From Acidimicrobiaceae bacterium (GTDB lineage Bacteria; Actinomycetota; Acidimicrobiia; Acidimicrobiales; RAAP-2): 47,412 nt of DNA. The notes beneath the pieces were generated by a model, which ran no database searches, was not told the DNA's origin, and worked only from the letters and a program-made list of their open reading frames with translations. Location: positions 1 through 47,412 of the forward strand of contig DAHUZS010000054.1 in assembly GCA_027315045.1 (NCBI GenBank). Direction: 5' to 3'. Numbering within the stretch: the stretch's first letter is position 1; each line of letters starts with the position of its first letter. Positions 17,411 to 25,487 of the stretch are shown one piece after another. A program made the position numbers and the translations under genes.

Positions 17411-18907
17411 CTAGTCGCCCGGGCTCGCCGGGCCCCGGGGGGTGGGGATGTGGAACTGGCCGCTGCGTTCGACGATGTCGGGGCCCGGTCGCAGGGGCGC
17501 GACCGACAGGAATGGGCGCACGAATGCGTCCACCATGTCGCTGACGGTCCCTGCGTACGCTGGGTCGTCGACCCGGTTGTGGTCTTCGAGGGGGTCTTCG
17601 ACAAGATCGAACAGCTGGACCGGGAGGTGGTCCTTCTCGTAGACGACGAGTTTGTAGCGCTCGGTTCGCCACATCGCGAACCCGTAGTTCTCGCTCACGA
17701 CCGCCTCTCGGACCCCGAGTACCGAGCCCGAGAAGCTCGACGCGAAGGACCGGCCTGCGCTGCCTGGGACCTCGCCGGCCCCGGCCAGGTCGCGCAGGGT
17801 CGCCGAGAGGTCCACGTGTTCGAGGAGACCCGGGCGGCTCTGGCCTCGGGGGGCGCCGCCCGGCGGCCGGACGATGAGCGGGACACGCACCGAGGGTTCG
17901 TAGAAGACCATCTTGTTCAAGAAGCCGTGCGTGCCGAGCATCTCGCCGTGGTCGCTCGAGTAGATCACCCAGGTGTCCTCGGCACGTCCGGTGCGCTCCA
18001 GGGCGGCCAGAATCCGACCGATTGACTTGTCGATGAGCGTCACGTTCGCGAAGTAGTGGCGGCGGACGTCACGCGCCCGCTCGTCGCTCAGGGTGTCGCT
18101 GCTGCTGTAGCGCAGAAAGCTCCGGAGGAACACCGACAGCGGACCGTCGCCGGGGATATCGGGCCGGCGGGTGGAGTCGAGCGGGATCTCTGCGTCCTCG
18201 TAGGGGCGGACGAATTCGATGGGGGCGTCCCACGGGTCGTGCGGGCCCGGGAAGCCCACCCACAAGAAGAACGGCTCGTCACGTCGGTAGTCCTCGAGCC
18301 ACTCTTCCGTCCTCCGCCCGACCCAGGTGTCAAGGTAGTGCTCGGCGGGGAGCGGGCTCGGGTCGACGGCCCATGTGGGCTTCGAATCGGGCCGCGATTG
18401 GCGGTCTCGGCGCCACGGGGTGCGTGCATGCACGAAAGTGCGGTAGGTGTCGAGTAGGCCCAGGTCGTCGAGGTAGTCAGTGTACGGATTACGGATGAAG
18501 CCGCAGGCGAGCTTCCCGACGGTCTCGTGGACCTCCTGGAACCCCATAGCCGACATGAGCGGCAGCCCGTCGTCGACGTCGGGGAAGTGGGGGAAGAGGT
18601 GCATCTTGCCGATGGCGGTCGTGTGGTAGCCGGCGTCCCGAATGCGCTGGAGCATCGTCGGAAGCTCGCCGGAGGAGAAGTAGTCGTTCTCGAACGCCCC
18701 GTGGTCCCTGACGTAGCGCTCGGTCATGAGCGAGGCGCGAGCCGGCACGCAGAGCGGTCCCTGGCAGAAGAGGTCCTCGAAGAGGAAGCCCTCGGAGGCA
18801 AGGCGGTCCATGTTCGGGGTCTTCACGACGGGATGGCCCCTAGCCCCGATCACGTCGGCTCGGTGCTGATCGCTGAACAGCCACAGGATGTTCGGACGGC
18901 TGGTCAT
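17411..18907 (-). CDS. Cys-type sulfatase (alkaline-phosphatase superfamily), variant signature
   Basis: The predicted protein has 498 residues; ATG 18907 precedes RPNILWLFSDQHRADV with metal-binding Asp13. The formylglycine site is CVPARASLMTER (Cys53, Pro55, Arg57). The usual TG that closes the consensus is TE here (Thr62-Glu63), which could affect recognition by the formylglycine-generating enzyme. GKMHLF near residue 97 and IYSSDHGEMLGTHG near 316 complete the active site. No signal peptide is seen. It resembles choline-sulfatase or phosphonate-monoester-hydrolase-like enzymes more than large arylsulfatases. It is the first gene of the minus-strand sulfatase operon, about 100 bases downstream of a perfect palindrome. 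Confidence 0.92.
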   Translation of the reverse strand: MTSRPNILWLFSDQHRADVIGARGHPVVKTPNMDRLASEGFLFEDLFCQGPLCVPARASLMTERYVRDHGAFENDYFSSGELPTMLQRIRDAGYHTTAIGKMHLFPHFPDVDDGLPLMSAMGFQEVHETVGKLACGFIRNPYTDYLDDLGLLDTYRTFVHARTPWRRDRQSRPDSKPTWAVDPSPLPAEHYLDTWVGRRTEEWLEDYRRDEPFFLWVGFPGPHDPWDAPIEFVRPYEDAEIPLDSTRRPDIPGDGPLSVFLRSFLRYSSSDTLSDERARDVRRHYFANVTLIDKSIGRILAALERTGRAEDTWVIYSSDHGEMLGTHGFLNKMVFYEPSVRVPLIVRPPGGAPRGQSRPGLLEHVDLSATLRDLAGAGEVPGSAGRSFASSFSGSVLGVREAVVSENYGFAMWRTERYKLVVYEKDHLPVQLFDLVEDPLEDHNRVDDPAYAGTVSDMVDAFVRPFLSVAPLRPGPDIVERSGQFHIPTPRGPASPGD

Positions 18908-19005
18908 CGCGCCCGGCTCGTATCGCTTGGGCCCGTGCACCGGGCCCGGTCTGTCACGGCCGGACCTGCGAGCATCCTGGCACCCCCCATCCACACGGGT
19001 TGAAA

Positions 19006-19020
19006 CTATCAGAGTGATAG
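19006..19020. promoter_or_regulatory. perfect 15-bp palindrome upstream of the sulfatase operon
   Basis: CTATCAGAGTGATAG consists of 6-bp arms around a 3-bp centre. It lies in locally AT-richer sequence about 100 bases before the first sulfatase gene and on its upstream side, as expected for an operator. The binding protein is unknown. Confidence 0.5.
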
Positions 19021-19039
19021 CAAATCTTTCGATCTGTGA

Positions 19040-19671
19040 GTCATGGCCCCGCTTGACGTCCGTTGTCGGGCCCGATCGGAGGTCGGCGGGAGGCGCAAGG
19101 ACCCGAGAAACGGGCGATGCTCCGGTCAGAGGCGTTTCTCGGGAGGGAGGGTTCAGCCGGGAGGAGGAGCCGTTGTTCGAGCGCGCCGGCTGCTACCACG
19201 CCTACAAAGCCGATCTCCAACGCGAGCAGCCGAACCTGGTTGGTCGGGTGATCTCCGTGAGGACCTCCGAGTTGACCTATGTGCCCGGCTCTACGAGCCG
19301 GGCGAACTCTGCGGCCGCACGGCCGATCCGAGGGAGGGGCACAACCTGATCGACGCAGCGGGGGCCGGGGCGGTGGTGCGGCGTTGCAGGACCGGGTCCT
19401 GCGTTGGCTGATTGACACGAGCGACGTGATCCCGCCGGAGCAAGATCCTCGATTCGAGCCCGAACTGATCGAGCTGGTGTGTTGTCGTCGGGACGAGCCC
19501 TTCGACCTGTCGGCAGCGGATGACGTCCGTACTGTGCCAGCATGTCATGCGGTCACCGGCCCCGATCGCTGGGGCCGGGTGGTCTTGGAGCAACGGCGGT
19601 TGGACCCGGAGCGACGCGAGATGGTGGTCAAGCCCAACCCGACCGAATCGGCGGGAGACCGACCGCTCGAG
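19040..19671. other. long region without a recognisable gene
   Basis: Several overlapping frames exist on the plus strand. One reads PLFERAGCYHAYKADLQRE and another, further on, RRDEPFDLSAADDVRTVPAC, but no family is recognised and the frames do not join. It leads directly into the broken GNAT gene and is probably decayed coding DNA. Confidence 0.4.
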
Positions 19672-20147
19672 GTGCGCCTCAGGATCCGGCCGTTCACGCC
19701 CGAGGAGGCCGCGGCCGTCAGCAGCTGGGTGTACGAGGCTCCCTTCGACGTCTACGATGGCGACCGCGCCGACGCGCCGCCTTTCTGCGTCGCGAGGCCG
19801 ACGGCAGCGGCTACTACGCACTCGAGGGTCGGGAGGGGGTCGTCGGCTTCTGCTGTTTCTGCGAGTCAGCCCGGGTGCCGCCCCAGATGCCGAGCACGGC
19901 ACTCTGGACGTCGGCGCCGGCATCCACCCGATCTAGTGAGCCAGGGCATCGGGACCGTCGCCCTGCCGACGGTGCTCGACTTCGGGCGTGCCTGTTGGCG
20001 TCCCCTGCGACTCCGGGTCGGCGTGGCCACCTTCAACGAGCGCTCACTCTCTTTGTGCCGCGCCGCCGGGTTCGCCGAGGCGACCGCTTGCGAGCGGTCC
20101 GGGGCGGCGAGTTCGTGGAGCCCCTTCGCCCGGCCGAGGCTCCCTGA
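19672..20147 (+). pseudogene. GNAT-family N-acetyltransferase, multiply frameshifted
   Basis: Pieces of one acetyltransferase appear in order in different plus-strand frames: RIRPFTPEEAAAVSSWVYEA, then FLRREADGSGYYALEGREGV, then APDAEHGTLDVGAGIHP, then DLVSQGIGTVALPTVLDFGR (the acetyl-CoA-binding motif A region) and VGVATFNERSLSLCRAAGFA (motif B), and finally RGGEFVEPLRPAEAP to TGA 20145-20147. At least three frame changes separate them. The family is clear, but the gene cannot make a working protein as sequenced. Confidence 0.75.
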
Positions 20148-20171
20148 GCGTCCGCGCTGACGAGGCGAGCC

Positions 20172-22550
20172 TCAGATGTCCGCGTCGGCCGCCTGCGGTC
20201 GAGGTCGTTCTCCTCGCAGTGGAAGATCGGCCAGTGCCGCTGGTGGCTCTCGCCACACCGGGGCCAGGTTCCCGGATTCGGCAGCCTGGACAGCCTCGAA
20301 GACCTTGAGCGGCGTGCACGGCATGTCCAGGTGGCGTATGCCGAGGTGGCTGAGGGCATCGATCACGGCGTTGTGCACCGCCGGGGTGGAGCCGATGGTC
20401 CCCGACTCCCCGATGCCCTTGGCCCCGAGGGGGTTGAGCGGGCTCGGTGTCTCGGTGTTCGAGGTCTCGAACGAGCAGTACTCCGCCGCCGAGGGCATCG
20501 CGTAGTCGGCGAGGTTGCTGGTGAGCGGGTTCCCGTCGTGGTCGTAGACCATCTGCTCCCAGAGCGCCTGGGCCATGCCCTGCGCGATGCCGCCATGCTG
20601 CTGGCCGGTCACGATCATCGGATTGAGGATGCGCCCGCAGTCATCGACCGCGACGTGGCGCAACGGACGCACGGCCCCGGTGTCCAGATCGACCTCGACG
20701 ACCGAGACGTGGGCACCGAAGGGGAAGGTTGGCCCTTCCTGAACGAAGTCGACCGACTCGCGCAGCGGCTCCCCGGCCGACGCAGCCAGTTCGGCTAGCC
20801 GTCCCCAGCCGAGCGCCTTGGACGGCACCCCCGCCACCCCCACCCGGCCGTCGTCGGTGACCACGATGTCGGCGACGCTCGCCTCGAGCTCGTCTGCCGC
20901 GAGCTCCTTCGCCCGGACCAGGACTGCCTCGGCTGCCTGGCCCACGGCATTCCCGCCCACCTGGAGGCTCCGGGACCCCCCGGTCCCACCCCCCCTCGGC
21001 ACTTCGGCCGTGTCGGACTGGATGAAGTGGACGTCCTCGACGGGAATGCCGAGTCGGTCGGCGACGATCATGGCGAAGGAGGTGGCATGGCCCTGACCGT
21101 GGGCGGAGGTCCCGACTCGGATCGTGGCCGTCCCGTCCTCGTGGACGTCGACCTGACCGAACTCCTTGGATCCACCTCCTGCGGTGACCTCGACGTACAC
21201 CGACACGCCGACCCCGAGCACCACGCGGTCGCCGTTCTGTCTCCGGCGTTGCTGCTCACGGCGCAGATCCTCGTACCCGGCAATCCGCAAAACTTCGTCG
21301 AGCGCTCCTTCGTAGTTGCCGCTGTCGTAGGCGGCGCCCATGAGCGAGGTCATCGGGAATGACCCGGCGGGGAGCAGGTTGCGCCGTCGCAGCTCGACTG
21401 GGTCCAGCTCGAGCTCGTCGGCGGCGAGGTCCATGACCCGCTCCAGAAACTCTGCCGCCTCCGGACGTCCGGCACCGCGGAACGCCCCCATTGGGGTGGT
21501 GTTGGTGAGTGCCGCGGCCACGTCGTAGCGGATGGCCGGGATCCGGTACACGCCCTGTGCCATGAGCCGGGTGGGACCGAGAGCGAGCGCACCTCCGAAC
21601 CCCGCGTACGCGCCAGCGTCGGAGACGACCCGGACCCGCATCCCCGAGATCCGGGCCTCGGCGTCGAAACCGAGCTCCACGTAGTCGACCTGCCCCCGTC
21701 CGTGGGGCATGGCGACCAGGTTCTCAGAGCGAGTCTCGACCCATGTGACCGGCCGGCTCAGGCGGGTCGCGGCGGCAACCACGACCAGGTGCTCCGCCGT
21801 CACTCCGGCTTTGGCCCCGAAGCCACCGCCCACATGGGGGGTGATGACCCGGACCGTGTCGCGCTCGAGGCCGAGGAGGCGGCACAGGGTGTCACGGAAG
21901 CCGTGTGGCATCTGGGTCGACACGTACACGGTGAGATCGTGACCCTCGCCGTCGTCGCCGGGGACCGCGGCGATGGCGTTGCCCTCCATGGGGAGCACCG
22001 CCACCCGCTGGTTGGCCACCCGGACCCGAATCACCTTGTCGGCGCCGGCCAAGGGGTCGACCTCGTCACGGTCCCGGAACCCGGCGGCCAGGTTGCTCTC
22101 CATGGCTTCGAACTGCAGCGGGGCGCCGGGAGCGAGCGCGTCCTCGGGATCGACCACCGCGGCGATGGGTGTGTACTCGACGACTACCTGCTCGGCCGCG
22201 TCGACCGCGGCCGCCTGGCTCTCGGCCACCACGATCGCGACCGGCTCCCCGACGAACCGGACCTTGTCGGTGGCGAGCGGTGGCCGGGCACAGGCCGGGT
22301 TCAAGACCATGAAGCCGTGGTAGGGGGCGATCCCTAGGTCGCCGGCGTGCCAGGCCGCCAGCACCCCGGGAGCGGAGGCGGCGGCCGACACGTCGACCGA
22401 GTCCACGACCGCGTGGGCGAGGGGCGATCGCACGAACGCGGCGTAGGTCAGAGCGGGCAGGCGCAGGTTCCCGACGAAGGTTCCTCGGCCGGTGAGCAGT
22501 TCTGGGTCTTCGACCCGCAGGACGCGGGTTCCCAAGATGGATCCGGGCAT
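20172..22550 (-). CDS. xanthine dehydrogenase/CoxL-family molybdopterin-binding subunit (orphan)
   Basis: The predicted protein has 792 residues from ATG 22550. It is the catalytic large subunit of a molybdenum hydroxylase, containing the N-terminal a/b hammerhead domain (GTRVLRVEDPELLTGRGTFV) and the molybdopterin-cytosine-dinucleotide-binding domains. [10 protein letters not shown] lies near residue 238, the active-site loop reads [11 protein letters not shown] near 355, GQGHATSF lies near 485, and the catalytic Glu is in [13 protein letters not shown] near 712. The active-site loop excludes aerobic form I CO dehydrogenase, which has a Cys in AYxCSFR. No 2Fe-2S or FAD subunit gene is adjacent; the nearest set is the operon at 31448-35036. 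Substrate prediction (aldehyde, purine or N-heterocycle) is not possible from sequence alone. Confidence 0.93.
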   Translation of the reverse strand: MPGSILGTRVLRVEDPELLTGRGTFVGNLRLPALTYAAFVRSPLAHAVVDSVDVSAAASAPGVLAAWHAGDLGIAPYHGFMVLNPACARPPLATDKVRFVGEPVAIVVAESQAAAVDAAEQVVVEYTPIAAVVDPEDALAPGAPLQFEAMESNLAAGFRDRDEVDPLAGADKVIRVRVANQRVAVLPMEGNAIAAVPGDDGEGHDLTVYVSTQMPHGFRDTLCRLLGLERDTVRVITPHVGGGFGAKAGVTAEHLVVVAAATRLSRPVTWVETRSENLVAMPHGRGQVDYVELGFDAEARISGMRVRVVSDAGAYAGFGGALALGPTRLMAQGVYRIPAIRYDVAAALTNTTPMGAFRGAGRPEAAEFLERVMDLAADELELDPVELRRRNLLPAGSFPMTSLMGAAYDSGNYEGALDEVLRIAGYEDLRREQQRRRQNGDRVVLGVGVSVYVEVTAGGGSKEFGQVDVHEDGTATIRVGTSAHGQGHATSFAMIVADRLGIPVEDVHFIQSDTAEVPRGGGTGGSRSLQVGGNAVGQAAEAVLVRAKELAADELEASVADIVVTDDGRVGVAGVPSKALGWGRLAELAASAGEPLRESVDFVQEGPTFPFGAHVSVVEVDLDTGAVRPLRHVAVDDCGRILNPMIVTGQQHGGIAQGMAQALWEQMVYDHDGNPLTSNLADYAMPSAAEYCSFETSNTETPSPLNPLGAKGIGESGTIGSTPAVHNAVIDALSHLGIRHLDMPCTPLKVFEAVQAAESGNLAPVWREPPAALADLPLRGERPRPQAADADI

Positions 22551-22708
22551 CGAGGTGGCACCCTACCGGAGGACGCCCCCTCGGCGGTCTGGGTGCAGAG
22601 ACCGGACGGCACCGAGGCGGGGGCCACGTCGTCGCCCGAGCGCTGGAGAGGGTAATCCGTGCCACCGCTTGTGGGATCGGGCGGCCGTGGCCTTCGGGGA
22701 TGGACGAG

Positions 22709-23752
22709 CTAACTCGGCGTGGCGATGCCGAAGCCCCCGATGATCTCGCGCACCGAGGCTGCTGACATCTTCCAGCGGTGGTCGGATTGGACGAAGAGCG
22801 CGTGGTGCAGCCAGCTGCCGCCGGGGTAGATCGCCCTGACCTGGACGGTGGCGTGGTAGTCATCGAGGAATCGCACTCGATCAAGGACGACCTTGGAGCC
22901 GATGGGGAAGTGCTCGGCTGCGAGCACCCAGAAGGGCTGGAGCTCGTCGAAGTCCTCGATCGAGCGGGTGAGGTCCTCTTGGCTCGAGTCCCGGCCCAGG
23001 GCCGTAGAGACCGCCACGGCGAGCGACTCGAGCGATGTCCCCTCCGGGGGCACGCCGAAGACCCGCGGCGCCAAGAACAGTTCCCGTTCGGTCTTCCTCG
23101 CTGCCTGGAGCGCCTCATGGGCCTGGTCGAGGCATGCCGAGCAGATGACGGCGTTGGGGGAGGACACGAAGTGGTCGGTTTCCCAGGTGTCTCGCCCGCA
23201 GAACGAACAGCTCGATTGGGTCGGGGACCACCGGGCCCCCACCATGGCGTCCGGCCCGAGGCCGGTCGACATCATCGCCTGGGCCCGTGCGACCGGCCCG
23301 GGTCGGCCCAACTGGGTGAGCGTCTGTTGACGCAATCGCTCGAGATCGATGCCGAGTGCGACGAGGACCTGGACGGCCAGGCCCGATCCCTCTCGGAGAA
23401 GGCCGAGCAGGAGGTGTTCGGGTGCGATGTGTTGGTGCCCGAGTCCCAGGGCCTCGCGGAGCGAGAGCTCGAGGACCCGTTTGGCTCTGGGGGTGAACGG
23501 CGGAGAGGCTTCAGCGTTCTCGCCCGTTCCGATCGTGTCGCGGACCCGGGTCCGGATGGTTTCGAGCCCGAGCCCGAACGATCTCAGCACCGAGGCGACC
23601 GGGCCGCTCTCGTGGACCAGGCCGAGCAGGAGGTGCACGGTCCCGATGAACCCGTGACCGAGGATGCGCGCCTCTTCTTGCGCCAGGACGAGGACCCGGC
23701 GGGCGTGATCGGTGAAACGTTCGAACGTCCTGCCATCTTCGCACCCGGGCAC
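22709..23752 (-). CDS. double Clp-N domain protein with C4 zinc finger and NTF2-like tail, no AAA+ ATPase
   Basis: The predicted protein has 347 residues from GTG 23752, where GAGGCGG is placed as ribosome site; the frame is open to ATG 23854, which would add 34 poorly conserved residues. Two Clp_N repeats lie at about residues 11-76 (FERFTDHARRVLVLAQEEAR) and 84-149 (TPRAKRVLELSLREALGLGH). They match the N-terminal peptide-docking domain of ClpC. A ClpX-type C4 zinc finger follows (CSFCGRD near 182, VICSACLDQAHE near 203). The last 85 residues (VRFLDDYHATVQVRAIYPGG, then DHRWKMSAASVREIIGG) look like a small NTF2-like domain. No Walker motif is present. It could be an adaptor or anti-adaptor that competes for Clp substrates. 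Function is inference. Confidence 0.85.
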   Translation of the reverse strand: MPGCEDGRTFERFTDHARRVLVLAQEEARILGHGFIGTVHLLLGLVHESGPVASVLRSFGLGLETIRTRVRDTIGTGENAEASPPFTPRAKRVLELSLREALGLGHQHIAPEHLLLGLLREGSGLAVQVLVALGIDLERLRQQTLTQLGRPGPVARAQAMMSTGLGPDAMVGARWSPTQSSCSFCGRDTWETDHFVSSPNAVICSACLDQAHEALQAARKTERELFLAPRVFGVPPEGTSLESLAVAVSTALGRDSSQEDLTRSIEDFDELQPFWVLAAEHFPIGSKVVLDRVRFLDDYHATVQVRAIYPGGSWLHHALFVQSDHRWKMSAASVREIIGGFGIATPS

Positions 23753-23893
23753 GGTCCGCCGCCTCGCGGCCTCTGGGTACCGCTGGTTGGGGGGCAAACC
23801 ACGGTCGGTGACCGGCCCCATGCGCCCACGGGCCGCCGCTGCTACTTGCCACAAAGTCGGAATGGCCGGTGCGCACGCGCATCCGGCACAGGT

Positions 23894-25012
23894 CTAGGGC
23901 AACAGGGCCTCGGCGCCGAGCTGGACGACGGCCGAGAAGACCCGTTGACCCATGGCGGCGATGAGTTCACGACCGCGGTCATTGGCCGGGTCCATGCCGC
24001 CGCCCGGGATCACCGCGTACACAGTCGTTGCCAGGGCGCTCAGGCGGTAGTGCTCCCACACCAAGTCGAAGGGATACCCCTCGAGCTCGTCACCGGCCTG
24101 CCCGCCCCGGTGCTCGACCACGTCGTCGTACCAGCTTCGGACGAGGGCAGCCTCGTGGGCCTGGCGGGTCGGGACGTCCAAGGACTGGCAGAGGAAGTAG
24201 GACACGTCGGAGATGGCGGGACCCCGATAGGCGATCTGCCAGTCCACGACGGCAACCCCGTCGTCGTCGATCGAGTCGTCGAAGAGCAGGTTGTCCAGCC
24301 GGAAGTCGCCGTGGCAGACGGTCGTGGGTGCTTCGCTGGTGCCGATCCCTATCAGGTCCTCGAACGCCACCTGGATCCGCTCACCGAGGGCGATGCTTCC
24401 CGGCGGGAGGGCGTCGCCGAAGAGCTCGACGAATCTCGGCCACGCCTGGCGGTATTGCTCCCCTGCCGACAGGTTGATCGGGTCGTCCAGGTAGGGCATC
24501 CACCCGAGGGTGTCGAGGGTGGGCGAGTTCCACCATGCGGCATGGAGCCCGGCAATGGCGCTCAGGGCCTGGGCGGCGCGATCGGGACCCGCCCCGGCGA
24601 TCTGGCTGATGCTGACGCGGTTGCTCAGATCCTCCATCACCAGAGCGAAGGTGCCGCCCTCGGGGTCGATGTAGTTCCAGTAGCAGGTGGGGACCCGGAC
24701 CGGCATCTTGCCGGCGATCTCCTGGTAGAAGCGGCCCTCGCGCTCGTAGAACTTGAAGTGGTCGCCGATCGCCCGGTTCTCGGGAAATTGCGAGGGGATC
24801 TTGAGCACCACGCTGCCGGGGGCCCCGGTCGCCTCACCCTGGTAGCGGAGGTGGAGACGGGCCAGCTGACCGACGATCCCGACCCCGACCCCGATGGGCT
24901 CGTGCTCGATCTCGGCGACGCTGGTCTCCGGACCGATGACCCCTTCGACCCGGAGCACCTCGGTGAGGAAGGCCGGAGAGGTCTCTTCGGTGGTCGATGG
25001 AATGTCTGGCAT
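23894..25012 (-). CDS. phosphotransferase, aminoglycoside-phosphotransferase/ecdysteroid-kinase-like fold
   Basis: The predicted protein has 372 residues from ATG 25012. A protein-kinase-like small domain contains VVLKIPSQFPENRA with the ATP-contacting lysine near residue 74 and LVMEDLSN near 127. The catalytic Brenner motif HGDFRLDNLLFD lies near 230 and the metal-binding Asp is in VVDWQ near 256. All catalytic residues of the APH/choline-kinase superfamily are present. In actinobacteria such genes often accompany fatty-acid or steroid degradation loci and phosphorylate small molecules of unknown identity, so antibiotic resistance should not be assumed. It is 71 bases or more from its neighbours on the same strand and may be cotranscribed with the membrane protein genes upstream. 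Confidence 0.9.
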   Translation of the reverse strand: MPDIPSTTEETSPAFLTEVLRVEGVIGPETSVAEIEHEPIGVGVGIVGQLARLHLRYQGEATGAPGSVVLKIPSQFPENRAIGDHFKFYEREGRFYQEIAGKMPVRVPTCYWNYIDPEGGTFALVMEDLSNRVSISQIAGAGPDRAAQALSAIAGLHAAWWNSPTLDTLGWMPYLDDPINLSAGEQYRQAWPRFVELFGDALPPGSIALGERIQVAFEDLIGIGTSEAPTTVCHGDFRLDNLLFDDSIDDDGVAVVDWQIAYRGPAISDVSYFLCQSLDVPTRQAHEAALVRSWYDDVVEHRGGQAGDELEGYPFDLVWEHYRLSALATTVYAVIPGGGMDPANDRGRELIAAMGQRVFSAVVQLGAEALLP

Positions 25013-25061
25013 GCCCCCCCAAGGTCGGTGTCGAGCCGGTGGCTCCGAGTTGCTCCGAGTC

Positions 25062-25487
25062 TCAGCCCGATGGGCTCTCCTCGTACCGGGCGACGGTGAA
25101 GGCGATGACCATCGGAACGTCGAGCGCGAACACCACCAGGGTCGCGAGCAGGACCCCCAGGGTCGCACCCCGGGTGTGGTCGTAGATGAAGACGAACCCA
25201 AGCATCCCGGCAATCACCAGGTAGGCGACGAGGGCCCACCGGGCGACCAGGAAGAAGCGGTCCCAGGCGAACGGACGGATGCGGCTCAGCAGCCCGACGG
25301 CCAGCACGGTCAGTGCGCCACCGGCGACGAGCAGGCCTACCGCCGGTCCGAGAGGCGGCGGTTTCGGGAGATGGGCGGCGAGGTAGATCCCACCGGCCAG
25401 CATGAGCGCCACCGACGCCACTGTCAGTTCGGCGACGGGCGGGAGCCGGCGCGTGAGCGGGTTGAGCTCGTCGTGCATGGTGGTCAC
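25062..25487 (-). CDS. small four-helix membrane protein, function unknown
   Basis: The predicted protein has 141 residues from ATG 25487, whose start overlaps the stop of the preceding membrane protein gene by four bases. Four hydrophobic segments are visible: about residues 20-38 (AELTVASVALMLAGGIYLAA), 46-66, 82-103 and 107-131. The short termini are charged. No family motif is recognised. The tight coupling with the 208-residue membrane protein suggests that the two form one complex. Confidence 0.8.
   Translation of the reverse strand: MTTMHDELNPLTRRLPPVAELTVASVALMLAGGIYLAAHLPKPPPLGPAVGLLVAGGALTVLAVGLLSRIRPFAWDRFFLVARWALVAYLVIAGMLGFVFIYDHTRGATLGVLLATLVVFALDVPMVIAFTVARYEESPSG

Noticed and set aside
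23894-25012. Aminoglycoside resistance gene
   Set aside because: The APH fold and catalytic motifs are shared by many small-molecule kinases; nothing in the sequence points to aminoglycosides.
22778-25099. Plus-strand open frame of 773 codons
   Set aside because: It runs antisense through the Clp-N and phosphotransferase genes and shows only low-complexity sequence.
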